NCBI GenBank assembly: GCA_003963305.1
Contig: RXJR01000018.1
Coordinates: 254,247 to 318,246 of the forward strand
Source of the DNA: Candidatus Melainabacteria bacterium
Lineage (GTDB): Bacteria; Cyanobacteriota; Vampirovibrionia; Obscuribacterales; Obscuribacteraceae
Length of the DNA stretch: 64,000 nucleotides
Direction of reading: 5' to 3'
Both the position numbers and the translations under genes were made by a program. The notes beneath the pieces are model-generated. The model was not told where the DNA came from. It saw only the letters and a program-made list of their open reading frames with translations, and did no database searches. Shown piece by piece: positions 44,201-51,837 of the stretch (its first letter is position 1; every line of letters starts with the position of its first letter).

Positions 44201-45127
44201 TTATTTAGGTTTCTGAGATGTGCTTCGCTTTATGGTCGGTTGGCGGGCTGTGGTCGCTCCGGTTGACACGGGAGCGGGTCTGGCTCCCATGATTTGATGT
44301 TCTTCCAGGTAAACGCTCAGCGGTTTCCAGAAAATAATGGCCATACATTCCATGACAAAGAGGACTCCCACTGCTCCTATAATCAGCATGGGAGAAAGCC
44401 CGCCTGTGTTGCGTTTCCCCGGACGTATTTTAGTGTCGGAATCTTGATTGGTGCGCGGCAAAGTAAGGCTGGCCAGTTCTTCTGCGGAAATCGGCTCGAT
44501 TACTCTAGTGCTGGGCACTGCCGAAGGCTCAAGTTCAATACCTCCCGCAGGAGCAATACTGCCGACAGGAGCTATACCTGCAACGGGTGCGAAACTTCCA
44601 GCAGGAGCGATACCGTCTCCAGGCGCTACCAGCGGCTGCAGGAGCTGCCAGCTGGCATTGGGATTTTGTGGTTTTATGTCCACAACTTGCGGCTTGGTAG
44701 CAGCTCGTTCTTCCAGCGCATCGAAAGCATTGGCTCCAAAGACTTTGTCCAGAAGCGACTTCTCGTCATGAAGTCCGTTGGGCGATTCTGGCAGATTTGG
44801 AACCAGCGGCAATATTTTCTCCAGCTCGATGTTGAGAGAGTAAGGAATGCTCAGGCTGTCGTCAGAACTAGGTCTGAGACAGGCGAAATTTCCATCTTTG
44901 ATGCTGAGCAACTTCCGCACTGCCGGGTAGCCGCTTTCGCGGGTGTTGGAAATTATCGCGGCAGTAATAAATCTGCCGTCGACAATACAGATCTTTCCGT
45001 CACAATCACGAGTGCTGGTTGCGACCCGCAGGAGTAAATTTCCCGAGGGTCGCTTTTCCAGGACTTTCTGCAGCACATTTTTCAGCTGCACATCATCTGT
45101 CAGGCGACCCTCGAAAACAACATCCAA
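44201..45127 (-). CDS. DUF4388-like N-terminal domain protein with Ala/Pro/Gly repeats and a membrane helix
   Basis: 308 residues. The N-terminal ~110 residues (FEGRLTDDVQLKNVLQKVLEKRPSGNLLLRV, ICIVDGRFITAAI, GYPAVRKLLSIKDGNFACLRP) look like the DUF4388/PATAN-type domains often tied to type IV pilus or surface-motility regulation. Residues 171-197 are four copies of a G-[IS]-[IF]-A-P-[AV]-G-like heptad. One transmembrane helix at ~245-268 (LIIGAVGVLFVMECMAIIFW) is followed by a short basic tail. The start is TTG with AAGG 8 nt upstream. It sits 29 bp downstream of the selW-like gene. Role unknown. Confidence 0.6.
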   Translation of the reverse strand: MDVVFEGRLTDDVQLKNVLQKVLEKRPSGNLLLRVATSTRDCDGKICIVDGRFITAAIISNTRESGYPAVRKLLSIKDGNFACLRPSSDDSLSIPYSLNIELEKILPLVPNLPESPNGLHDEKSLLDKVFGANAFDALEERAATKPQVVDIKPQNPNASWQLLQPLVAPGDGIAPAGSFAPVAGIAPVGSIAPAGGIELEPSAVPSTRVIEPISAEELASLTLPRTNQDSDTKIRPGKRNTGGLSPMLIIGAVGVLFVMECMAIIFWKPLSVYLEEHQIMGARPAPVSTGATTARQPTIKRSTSQKPK

Positions 45128-45156
45128 TTGAACCGCCTTAGCCTCGCTGCTGTTTC

Positions 45157-45516
45157 CTACCGTCGTGCGGTGCTGCTACCTCGGTCCAGGAATCCTTTGA
45201 ACCATTCCATAAAAGGCATTGGCTTGTGGGCGTTCGCTCCGGCCTTTGCCTGAGATTCCTCAAGACCCATGCCTTCCGACATGTACCTGACTATCTCTAA
45301 TATTTCCCCGTCCTCGGGAAATCGTCCCAGTTCTTTTTTAGAAAAGATGAGAAAGTCACGATCTTGTACTTCGAAAACTCCGCCTGAAGACTGAATCAAT
45401 GTCGAATCTTCCTGCAGTTTTTCTTCGAGCTCAGCAGCCAACCTGACCGCTTTTTGCTTATAGCCTCACGCACCGCAATACGTGATTGTGAACCTGCTTT
45501 GTCTCTTGTCTGCCAT
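45157..45516 (-). CDS. SelW/Rdx-family selenoprotein, Sec encoded by in-frame TGA
   Basis: 119 residues, reading through one in-frame TGA (45466-45468) as selenocysteine. The start is ATG at 45514-45516, with GAGG 8 nt upstream. The N-terminus then reads MADKRQSRFTITYCGAUGYK, where U is residue 17: the CxxU redox motif of SelW (vertebrate SelW has YCGAUGYK). The rest is the Rdx thioredoxin-like fold: KAVRLAAELEEKL, SSGGVFEVQDRDFLIFSKKELGRFPEDGEI. If TGA is taken as a stop, only a TTG-started fragment from 45441 remains, lacking the active site and any good start signal. Family members are small cytoplasmic thiol/selenol oxidoreductases of uncertain substrate. It is 13 bp downstream of the coiled-coil gene at 45530 and shares an operon with the DUF4388-like and cmk genes. 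Proof needs the genome's selABCD genes. Confidence 0.88.
45434..45468 (-). promoter_or_regulatory. Putative bacterial SECIS element with the Sec UGA codon
   Basis: The UGA is at 45466-45468. Fifteen nucleotides after it, GCGGUC (45450-45445) and GGCUGC (45439-45434) pair over six positions (four Watson-Crick, two G-U) around the 5-nt loop AGGUU. Bacterial SECIS elements bound by SelB are short coding-region hairpins placed about 11-16 nt after UGA with GU in the apical loop; the E. coli fdhF element has GGUC there. Position, size and loop fit that model. Confidence 0.65.
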
Positions 45517-45529
45517 CTTGTTACCTCAT

Positions 45530-46213
45530 CTACTGTTGGGGCTTGCCTACAAAAATTCGTTTCCACCAGGGCATATTCAATACTTCTTGATACTGGTTTT
45601 TCAAGGCGATCAGATCCTTCTGAGCCGCTATAAGTTCCTCTTTCAGTTTTGCAGTTTCCTGAGCGTTGTCTTTCAAAAGGCGCATAGATGATTGCAATTC
45701 GCTGAGCAATCGCAAATCTTCCAGATGGGCGCGTCGCTCCTCGGAGAGTTCTTTGTGCGTGGCTGCCAGCTCGCGCAGCAAGTGCAGCTCCATCATTGGT
45801 TTAGCAAACGCCAGTTTAGATGCCGCTTTCGAGATGATCTGGCGGGTGGTGGATGGGGAAGACTGAGGCGTCTCGCGGTTGGCCTCCACGACGCTGTGCT
45901 CGGTCTCACGGTTGTGGTCGTACAGAGCTTGAAGATTGAACCCGAGCGGGGGAGTTATTTCCCACTCCTCATTGTCGTTGATGATTACCTTGCGGGCAGT
46001 CCAGCCATCCGGTAATTTGTTACCCCATTTGCCGGAAAGGCTGCGTTCCAGTGCACGCATCGACTTGCCCAAGGCAAAAGCAGCATCTTTCAAATTGAGG
46101 GTGACCGGTTGTTCCATGTTTCGTTCAACTGAGATTTGAGGCTCTGCCTTCATTTCATAGTCAGGGTAAATCTCGAATGGTTCTATTACTGGCTTTGTGG
46201 CGTCTTCGATCAT
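45530..46213 (-). CDS. Protein of unknown function with helix-turn-helix-like and coiled-coil regions
   Basis: A 227-residue protein. Residues ~38-80 (TLNLKDAAFALGKSMRALERSLSGKWGNKLPDGW) resemble an excisionase/MerR-like helix-turn-helix. Residues ~130-215 form a long coiled coil (LLRELAATHKELSEERRAHLEDLRLL, KLKEELIAAQKDLIALK), ending in a Trp-rich basic segment (MPWWKRIFVGKPQQ). There is no signal peptide. A DNA-binding or phage-type regulatory role is possible, not proven. It is the first gene of the apparent operon with the SelW-like selenoprotein (13 bp downstream). AGGA lies ~9 nt before the ATG. Confidence 0.6.
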   Translation of the reverse strand: MIEDATKPVIEPFEIYPDYEMKAEPQISVERNMEQPVTLNLKDAAFALGKSMRALERSLSGKWGNKLPDGWTARKVIINDNEEWEITPPLGFNLQALYDHNRETEHSVVEANRETPQSSPSTTRQIISKAASKLAFAKPMMELHLLRELAATHKELSEERRAHLEDLRLLSELQSSMRLLKDNAQETAKLKEELIAAQKDLIALKNQYQEVLNMPWWKRIFVGKPQQ

Positions 46214-46285
46214 TTCGCAATCCTGGAGTGGCTAGTTCATTGTAGCGGTTGAATCAGCATTGGTCTTGAATACGGCTTTATTTGT

Positions 46286-46319
46286 CACCTAAAGCAAAGC
46301 AGGTCCCGGGGGACCTGCT
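46286..46319 (-). terminator. Intrinsic terminator of the superoxide dismutase gene
   Basis: A perfect inverted repeat, AGCAGGTCCC (46298-46307) and GGGACCTGCT (46310-46319), with only GG between, sits 27 bp past the stop of the superoxide dismutase gene. On the minus strand it is followed by TTTGCTTTAGG. A strong stem with a T-rich tail. Confidence 0.8.
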
Positions 46320-46346
46320 CTGGTGAATGCTCTGTGAGAGCGTTTC

Positions 46347-46961
46347 TTACTTGATCAGGCGTGACTCTACAGCTGCCCAGTCGATGTTGCTGAAGAAAGC
46401 TTCGATGTACTTCGAGCGTTCTGCAGGTTTGTAGTCGAGAAGGAAGGCGTGCTCCCAGACGTCCATAACGAGAATAGGCGCGAAACCGGCAACGTTGCCT
46501 TCTTCGTGTGAGCTTATCCAGTGGTTGGAGAGAGTCTTGGTGAATGGGTCCTGGAACAAGATGGCCCAGCCCACACCACGCATTGCGCCTACTTTGCAGA
46601 AATCGTTCTTCCAGACTTCCAGGCTGGAGTAGACTTCCTGCAACTTGTTGCCGATGGCGCTCGATTCTTTCAGTTCAGAACCGCCAGACTTCATGTTGCC
46701 GAAGTAGTACTCGTGCAAGCGCATGCCGTTGTATTCCCAGCCGTAGCGGCGTTTTATTTCGTTATATTCAGGTTGTCCTGATTTGCCTGCTTCTGTCAGT
46801 TCAATGATTTTTTCATTCAAAGCATTTGTGTTTTTGACATAGCCGGAATACAAGCCAAGATGTATTTCGAGAGTTTTGTCGGAGATGCCGGTCAGATTCT
46901 TCAGGTGTGAGAAGTCTTTCTCCGCATATGGTTTGTATGAAATTTTTTGCTGTACGGTCAT
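46347..46961 (-). CDS. Iron/manganese superoxide dismutase, divergent
   Basis: A 204-residue enzyme that dismutates superoxide to oxygen and hydrogen peroxide. The four metal ligands are recognisable: His in TLEIHLGLYSGYV, His in GMRLHEYYFGNM, Asp and His in VMDVWEHAFLLDY. Compared with typical Fe/MnSODs, the segment after the first ligand is one residue shorter and lacks the KHH residues of the usual xHHxxYV motif; the second ligand is in LHEYYF, not NHxxFW. ATG 46959-46961 is preferred to the adjacent ATG 46962-46964 because AGGAG is 6 nt away. No signal peptide: cytoplasmic. Its own terminator follows at 46286-46319. Confidence 0.85.
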   Translation of the reverse strand: MTVQQKISYKPYAEKDFSHLKNLTGISDKTLEIHLGLYSGYVKNTNALNEKIIELTEAGKSGQPEYNEIKRRYGWEYNGMRLHEYYFGNMKSGGSELKESSAIGNKLQEVYSSLEVWKNDFCKVGAMRGVGWAILFQDPFTKTLSNHWISSHEEGNVAGFAPILVMDVWEHAFLLDYKPAERSKYIEAFFSNIDWAAVESRLIK

Positions 46962-47061
46962 CATGTTCTCCTATTCAGAACAGTAAGTTCCGGGGCGTTT
47001 GATAGTTAGCGTCAATAAATACCATAAATCTATTTTCAAGATGTTGAAAGCTAGATTAATC

Positions 47062-47081
47062 CCGCTTTGATGCGGTTTTTT
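47062..47081 (+). terminator. Short hairpin plus T run on the plus strand, no plus-strand gene upstream
   Basis: CCGC-TTTGAT-GCGG followed by TTTTTT. The stem is only 4 bp, so it is weak as a terminator. No + strand gene ends before it (the nearest + gene ends at 39414). Confidence 0.25.
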
Positions 47082-47154
47082 ATTACAGGTTAATGACACT
47101 GAGAGTCGACAGCCGAGCTTCTGGGCAGGGCGTTGTTGATACTACTTGCGGTGG

Positions 47155-50028
47155 CTAGATTTTTGGTCCGAGCTTGGGCATCAGGTCACTCAGTCGTTTC
47201 TTTGGCTTATCTTGCTGTTCGGCGTGCTCTTCTTCGCCGTCGGAGAACAGATCCATCGGACCCTGTGAGGCAGCCGGTTCAGCTTGAGGGGGTTGGGCCT
47301 CAGGCGGGCCTCCCTGCAACGACTGAGCTGCCTCCTGGAACATTTGTGCGGCCGGTGAATTGGGCATTGGTTGCCATGCTTCTTGATTGGTTGCAGATGG
47401 ACTCTGCCAGCCTGGAAGTGGGCTTGGTGCTGCGGCTTGCCAGTTTGGTTGAGCTGGTGCTTGTGCCGGCATATCCGGAGGCGCTCCCCAGGCTGATTCT
47501 TGCGGGGCTGCTGAAGTCGGTGGCTGCCATTCAGTCGGGGCGGGAGCGGCTTGCTGCTGCGGCTGCTGTTGCTGCGGCTGCTGCTGGTTTGCCCAGTCAG
47601 ATTGCATAGCGGGCATAGACTGCGAAGAGCTGGCGGCCCAGTCTCCTTGCTGTTGAGGAGGTGCCGGCTGTTGGGGGGCTTGCGGTGGCTGTTGTTGGGG
47701 GGCTTGTGGTGGCTGTTGTTGGGGTGGCGCAGCCCATTCGCTTGCAACTGCTGGTGCTGTTGTTGATCCCCACTCAGGTTGCGGCTGTGGCGCTTGAGCT
47801 TCCCACTCAGATTGAGAAGCAGGTTGCGGTGCCGCCCAGTCTGCTTGTTCAGAACTTTGTGCCCATTCATTTTGTGATGGCGCTGAAGGTGCTGGCGTGC
47901 TACCCGCCCACTCACCCGCTGCTGGTTGCGGCTGACCAGGCGCTGCTGGTGCCGCCCAGTCGGAGGCTCCGGCGGCCTGACTCCATTCAGCTGGCGCCTG
48001 ATTCTGAGCTGGTTGAGCAGCTTGCTCATGCACAGGCCACTCTTGCGAACTGGTTGATTGCCAGTCGCTCGCGGCTGATGGCACACCGGTGGCTGGTCCG
48101 GGCGTTGCTGGCGCGCTGAAGGCCGGCTGTTGCGCCTGTTGAGGTGGTTGCATCTGCGGTTGTGGTGCTTGTTGCGGTGGCTGAGGGGCTTGCGGCGGCT
48201 GTTGCCCTTGTTGTGCTTGCCCACTCTGCCATGCATCCGCTGTCATCTGGGCCTGGCCAACTGATTGCCACGTATCACTTTGTGCTGGTTGAGCCGCTTG
48301 AGCTGGCGGCGCTTCCGCTTGCTGTACATCGCTGGGCTTGGGCATCCATTCATCCGGAGACGGCGAGTGCCAGGCGTCTGCGCCTGCGTTCGTCAGGTCG
48401 GGCGCAGGTGCTGAAAATGCTGCTGGCGCCTGCTGAGGCTGTTGCTGCGCAAATTGTGGCTGATTGATAGATGAGCCAAATTCTGCAAGAGCATCTGCTT
48501 GTGCCTTTGCGTTGGCTGCCGCGCCCTGGTCGAATGGATTCGATGTTTGTGCTCCTGCATCGGGTGTTCCGGCGGGACTGAACGCTGGAGCAGTTGCCTC
48601 CGCGGCGCCTGTTTGGGCTGCCTGTGCAACCGGCTCTGCCGCGGGTATAGATTGCGCCGTGGTATCGGGATTCTCTGCCGTTTTGGGCTGACCGGCACCA
48701 GCCTGAGCTTCAACCATCTGGGCGGTTGTGTCGGTTGGTGTCTCAGCTGTACGTGGCTCCGGCGTCTCGATGAGCGCTTCCGGCACACCCGGATCTGCGC
48801 GCAGAGGAGCAGTATTCCAGCCAAGTTCATTGAATGCTTGTTCGAGAGTGAAATTGTTGCGCTCGCAGTTTTTGAGCACGATCATGCCTTGCTCATGGTT
48901 GAGGACTCCCGAGGTGATCAGGTCGTTGCATTTTTCTGCTGCATCAACCAGGGCCGAGTCCATAACACCTGACAGTCTGAGCATTTTCGCCATGATGGCT
49001 GTGTCTTTGGAGCCAACTCGAATCGCTTGCTCGATATCTTTGGCGGTGATGATGCCGGAGAGCTGCAAGAATTGATACAGATGCAGCGGCTCAATCGCCG
49101 GCATCGGCGGCTCTTCTGGTGGGGCCGCAGCAGCTGATTTCTTCTTGGATGGTTTTTGATGGCTGATGGCGATAGCTTCGCCAACTGACACCTTCTTTTG
49201 TTTAACCGTGCCGAGGAATTTTGCCGCCTCATCTTTTTTGATGGCGCCGGCACCAACCATTGCCTGCAGGTCAAGAGCTGCGTCAAGAAGTTCCTGGGTA
49301 ATCAGATTTGTCTGCAGAAGTACCTGCCCGACAGGTTGTTCTTGCAGCAGACCGACCTCAACAGCGCTCATCAGCGCTTGTTCGTCGACAAGTCCGGCCA
49401 TCACGAACAACTCTCCAAGGCGCACTGTTTCTGCAGTCGGCAGGCTCAATGCCCCGGTTTCGGCCAGATATTGCTCGATTGGAATTTGTCTCTCTTTGGC
49501 GGAACGCAGCCCCTGAATAGCTTGCTCGCGCGTCAGTTTTTTGTCGCGGATAAATACCTGTGCGTTCAGAACCGCTGTCAGCATCTGTTCTGTCAGATTT
49601 CCATTACCGACAAGCACTCTTCCCAGCGGTAATCCGATCGACTGGCACTGCAAAAGAGCTGCATTCAAGGCGTCAATAGGAACAATATCTGCCGCCAGCA
49701 GCAGTTCGCCCAGTTTATTCGTGACGGCGTCTGACTGTTGATTCCATTTCAGTCGTTTGAACGCCTCTTCCAGAGTGATGTCTTCAGTACCCACCATTGT
49801 CAGGGCTTTGATTACCAGATCGAACTCAATCAGTCCGTCTTTGAGTAGCGACTGTGCTTGCACGGCCGCTTGCAAGTGCTGCTCCGTCAGATAACCTGAC
49901 ATGATCAAGACACGTCCTACAGGCAGCCCCTGCTGCTTTGAAATCATCATCGCTTCGCGTAGGTCCGAAGCTTGCAGGAGCCCTGCTCCTGTTAGTAAGT
50001 CACCCAATCTGACGCCGTCGCTGGTCAT
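47155..50028 (-). CDS. Protein with four GspE-N-like repeats and a long Pro/Gln/Trp-rich tail
   Basis: 957 residues, no signal peptide. Residues 1 to ~400 contain four repeats of ~90 residues with pattern RLGDLLxxAGLLxxxxLxxAxxxxxxxGLPxGRVLxxxGxLTxxxLxxAxxxQ, like the N-terminal domain of GspE/PilB-type secretion ATPases (T2SSE_N/MshEN), but no ATPase domain follows. Residues ~430-900 are low-complexity (Gln, Pro, Ala) with regularly spaced Trp in SEW/ADW/EW contexts. It ends DGEEEHAEQQDKPKKRLSDLMPKLG. In MshE-type ATPases this N-domain can bind c-di-GMP, so a signalling adaptor for pilus/secretion is a possible role, as inference only. The low-complexity tail is likely disordered. Confidence 0.65.
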   Translation of the reverse strand: MTSDGVRLGDLLTGAGLLQASDLREAMMISKQQGLPVGRVLIMSGYLTEQHLQAAVQAQSLLKDGLIEFDLVIKALTMVGTEDITLEEAFKRLKWNQQSDAVTNKLGELLLAADIVPIDALNAALLQCQSIGLPLGRVLVGNGNLTEQMLTAVLNAQVFIRDKKLTREQAIQGLRSAKERQIPIEQYLAETGALSLPTAETVRLGELFVMAGLVDEQALMSAVEVGLLQEQPVGQVLLQTNLITQELLDAALDLQAMVGAGAIKKDEAAKFLGTVKQKKVSVGEAIAISHQKPSKKKSAAAAPPEEPPMPAIEPLHLYQFLQLSGIITAKDIEQAIRVGSKDTAIMAKMLRLSGVMDSALVDAAEKCNDLITSGVLNHEQGMIVLKNCERNNFTLEQAFNELGWNTAPLRADPGVPEALIETPEPRTAETPTDTTAQMVEAQAGAGQPKTAENPDTTAQSIPAAEPVAQAAQTGAAEATAPAFSPAGTPDAGAQTSNPFDQGAAANAKAQADALAEFGSSINQPQFAQQQPQQAPAAFSAPAPDLTNAGADAWHSPSPDEWMPKPSDVQQAEAPPAQAAQPAQSDTWQSVGQAQMTADAWQSGQAQQGQQPPQAPQPPQQAPQPQMQPPQQAQQPAFSAPATPGPATGVPSAASDWQSTSSQEWPVHEQAAQPAQNQAPAEWSQAAGASDWAAPAAPGQPQPAAGEWAGSTPAPSAPSQNEWAQSSEQADWAAPQPASQSEWEAQAPQPQPEWGSTTAPAVASEWAAPPQQQPPQAPQQQPPQAPQQPAPPQQQGDWAASSSQSMPAMQSDWANQQQPQQQQPQQQAAPAPTEWQPPTSAAPQESAWGAPPDMPAQAPAQPNWQAAAPSPLPGWQSPSATNQEAWQPMPNSPAAQMFQEAAQSLQGGPPEAQPPQAEPAASQGPMDLFSDGEEEHAEQQDKPKKRLSDLMPKLGPKI

Positions 50029-50501
50029 ATCTTTTCCCGCAAGTTCTAGCTATTAGAATATGCCCACTGAGGATCATAGCTAGCCAGACAACCGACAATA
50101 TTGGTTGAACAGCTTTTGCCGCAAATGCCCGGTCATAGATTCGCGGTCCATAATCCCAGCCCCTGGAAGGCTCGGGCTATCCTGGATAGTCTACACGAAG
50201 CTTACTTCACGTTCTGTAAAAACATGCCTGCTCTTTGCAATGGAGCCTCTCCGCCTTGGGCACTGTATATGGTGGCATCGAAAAGTGCCCTGGATTTGTC
50301 TTTGAATCTCTGCAACTGGCTGTAGGTGTGGTTCTATTGAACACTTGATGGCGAGTTACTGATCATTTTAGTACTTGATGGAAGCCAAAAGTCTCGACCG
50401 GGCCATTTCAAGATTTGACCTTAAATATTCGCCGGGGCAATATTACGTATATACAAGCCGGAGATCCCATGTACTATCAGTGTTGACAAGAGAAGTGTCT
50501 A
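50029..50501. other. Gene-free stretch between divergent genes
   Basis: About 470 bp separating two divergent genes. A 74-codon open frame with TTG start at 50101 exists but lacks a ribosome binding site and looks random. A small inverted repeat, CAACC...GGTTG (within 50088-50106), is visible. No confident promoter, RNA gene or repeat was seen. Confidence 0.4.
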
Positions 50502-51656
50502 ATGGATAAGTTTTTTCTCTCTATCAATAACCGTATATTGCTGCCGGTGGTCTTTCTGGGCGGCGTCATTGTCTGGCTGATACTTTGCGAAGCCCATTAT
50601 CAGAGCTATTGGAACGCCACGATTTATCGCGTTCAAACAACCGATTTCAACCTTTTGCATCACACGCTGCCGACTACGCTTTCGGAGCTTATCATCGCCG
50701 GGCGCGACGACGAGGTGCAAAACGTTCTCGATTCGACCTACGGCATTTTTGGACTGGTGGTCACTGATCCCTCCGGCGAAACCATTCTTTATAAAACGAA
50801 TAAGGAATATCACCGCAAGTCATGGCAGGCTAAGGCAACTCCTGAAGGGCTTTTAGAGGAAGGGAAGAAAGAGCCTTTTGATGTTTTGACTGACCCACCG
50901 CCACTTGAACCGGTATGGCAGCATGAGTCGCCGCGTGCCCAGGCCGCTGTGCGTGACCAGAATGCACTGAATGCCGGCACTCGTGTTATCGGTCACCTGT
51001 ACTATGTTCGTCCAGATCCACCGCCTTTCCTGGAAGACCTGGCCGGATTCATCACGACCAACCCGGCAGAGCTTTCCGGTGCTAAACGAGGCTACCTATT
51101 TATTACGTTGACAACGATCGGGTTTGGATTGGTTGTGATCTTGCTTGTTATGTTGCGCCAGCGCATGGTCGAGATGCGGCAGATTGAAATTGATCACATT
51201 CAACGCGAGCTCGACATAAGGAAGAAAGCACTCGAGCACCTTTCGTCTGAATTGGTAGCCCAGAAATCTCGAAAAACCTGGCTTGAACGAGAAGCCGACG
51301 AGTCTTACAAGCGCGCCCTCAGTCTCAAGCAATCTCTTGAGAAATTACGCGATTCGCTCGCCCTGGTTAACGCCAACGCCAACAACAATAACGGCGTCGT
51401 CGGGCAAGGCGCTCAAAATTCGCAAGCCATCAAGATTCGCCCGGCAGTGCATCCGCCCTCGGCTTTGCTTGAAGAAATAGAGCAGTTGATTCCTGCTTTG
51501 ACCGACAATGCTGGATCATTAAAATCACAGGCTACTTTGCTACATGATTATTGCGCCATTCTTGAACAAAGGCAGACAGAAATGAGAACAATTGTGGAAC
51601 ATGCTTCTACAAGGGCACAACAACTGCCAGATGTTCTGGATATGTCGCCCCGATAG
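50502..51656 (+). CDS. Two-helix membrane sensor-like protein with cytoplasmic coiled coil, no kinase domain
   Basis: A 384-residue protein. Transmembrane segments at ~11-29 (ILLPVVFLGGVIVWLILCE) and ~199-219 (YLFITLTTIGFGLVVILLVML) flank an extracytoplasmic domain of ~170 residues with LNVLDSTYGIFGLVVTDPSGETILYKT-like PAS/Cache features (VQNVLDSTYGIFGLVVTDPSGE). The cytoplasmic part is a long coiled coil (QRELDIRKKALEHLSSELVAQKSRKTWLEREADESYKRAL) followed by a second helical stretch. No HisKA, ATPase, GGDEF or MA domain was seen. It could pass a signal to a partner protein by coiled-coil interaction. Confidence 0.6.
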   Translation: MDKFFLSINNRILLPVVFLGGVIVWLILCEAHYQSYWNATIYRVQTTDFNLLHHTLPTTLSELIIAGRDDEVQNVLDSTYGIFGLVVTDPSGETILYKTNKEYHRKSWQAKATPEGLLEEGKKEPFDVLTDPPPLEPVWQHESPRAQAAVRDQNALNAGTRVIGHLYYVRPDPPPFLEDLAGFITTNPAELSGAKRGYLFITLTTIGFGLVVILLVMLRQRMVEMRQIEIDHIQRELDIRKKALEHLSSELVAQKSRKTWLEREADESYKRALSLKQSLEKLRDSLALVNANANNNNGVVGQGAQNSQAIKIRPAVHPPSALLEEIEQLIPALTDNAGSLKSQATLLHDYCAILEQRQTEMRTIVEHASTRAQQLPDVLDMSPR

Positions 51657-51837
51657 GCCAGTTGGCGGATTTCCCCGTTCAGCTGGTTAGTGAGCATCTT
51701 TAATCACATTTGTAGGTGACTGGGGTGGCTGCTAGCCGTGATAAGCTTAACTACTAAGGGAAATTGGACCCGTGCCGCCGCTTGTCTGGAAGGTGCGGCT
51801 AATTGTTGTTTTGGACGTGGGTAAGATTTAGGAGCCT

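Noticed and set aside
45157..45441. 94-codon SelW-like ORF starting at TTG 45441
   Set aside because: It is the downstream fragment of the selenoprotein gene; the real start is the ATG at 45516 with a ribosome binding site, read through the UGA.
47190..48236. 348-codon minus-strand ORF rich in Arg, His and Asn
   Set aside because: Out-of-frame shadow of the Gln/Pro-rich region of the 957-residue gene; repetitive codons keep the other frame open.
50101..50325. 74-codon ORF in the gap before the sensor gene
   Set aside because: TTG start without ribosome binding site, no family pattern; overlapping frames are equally open.
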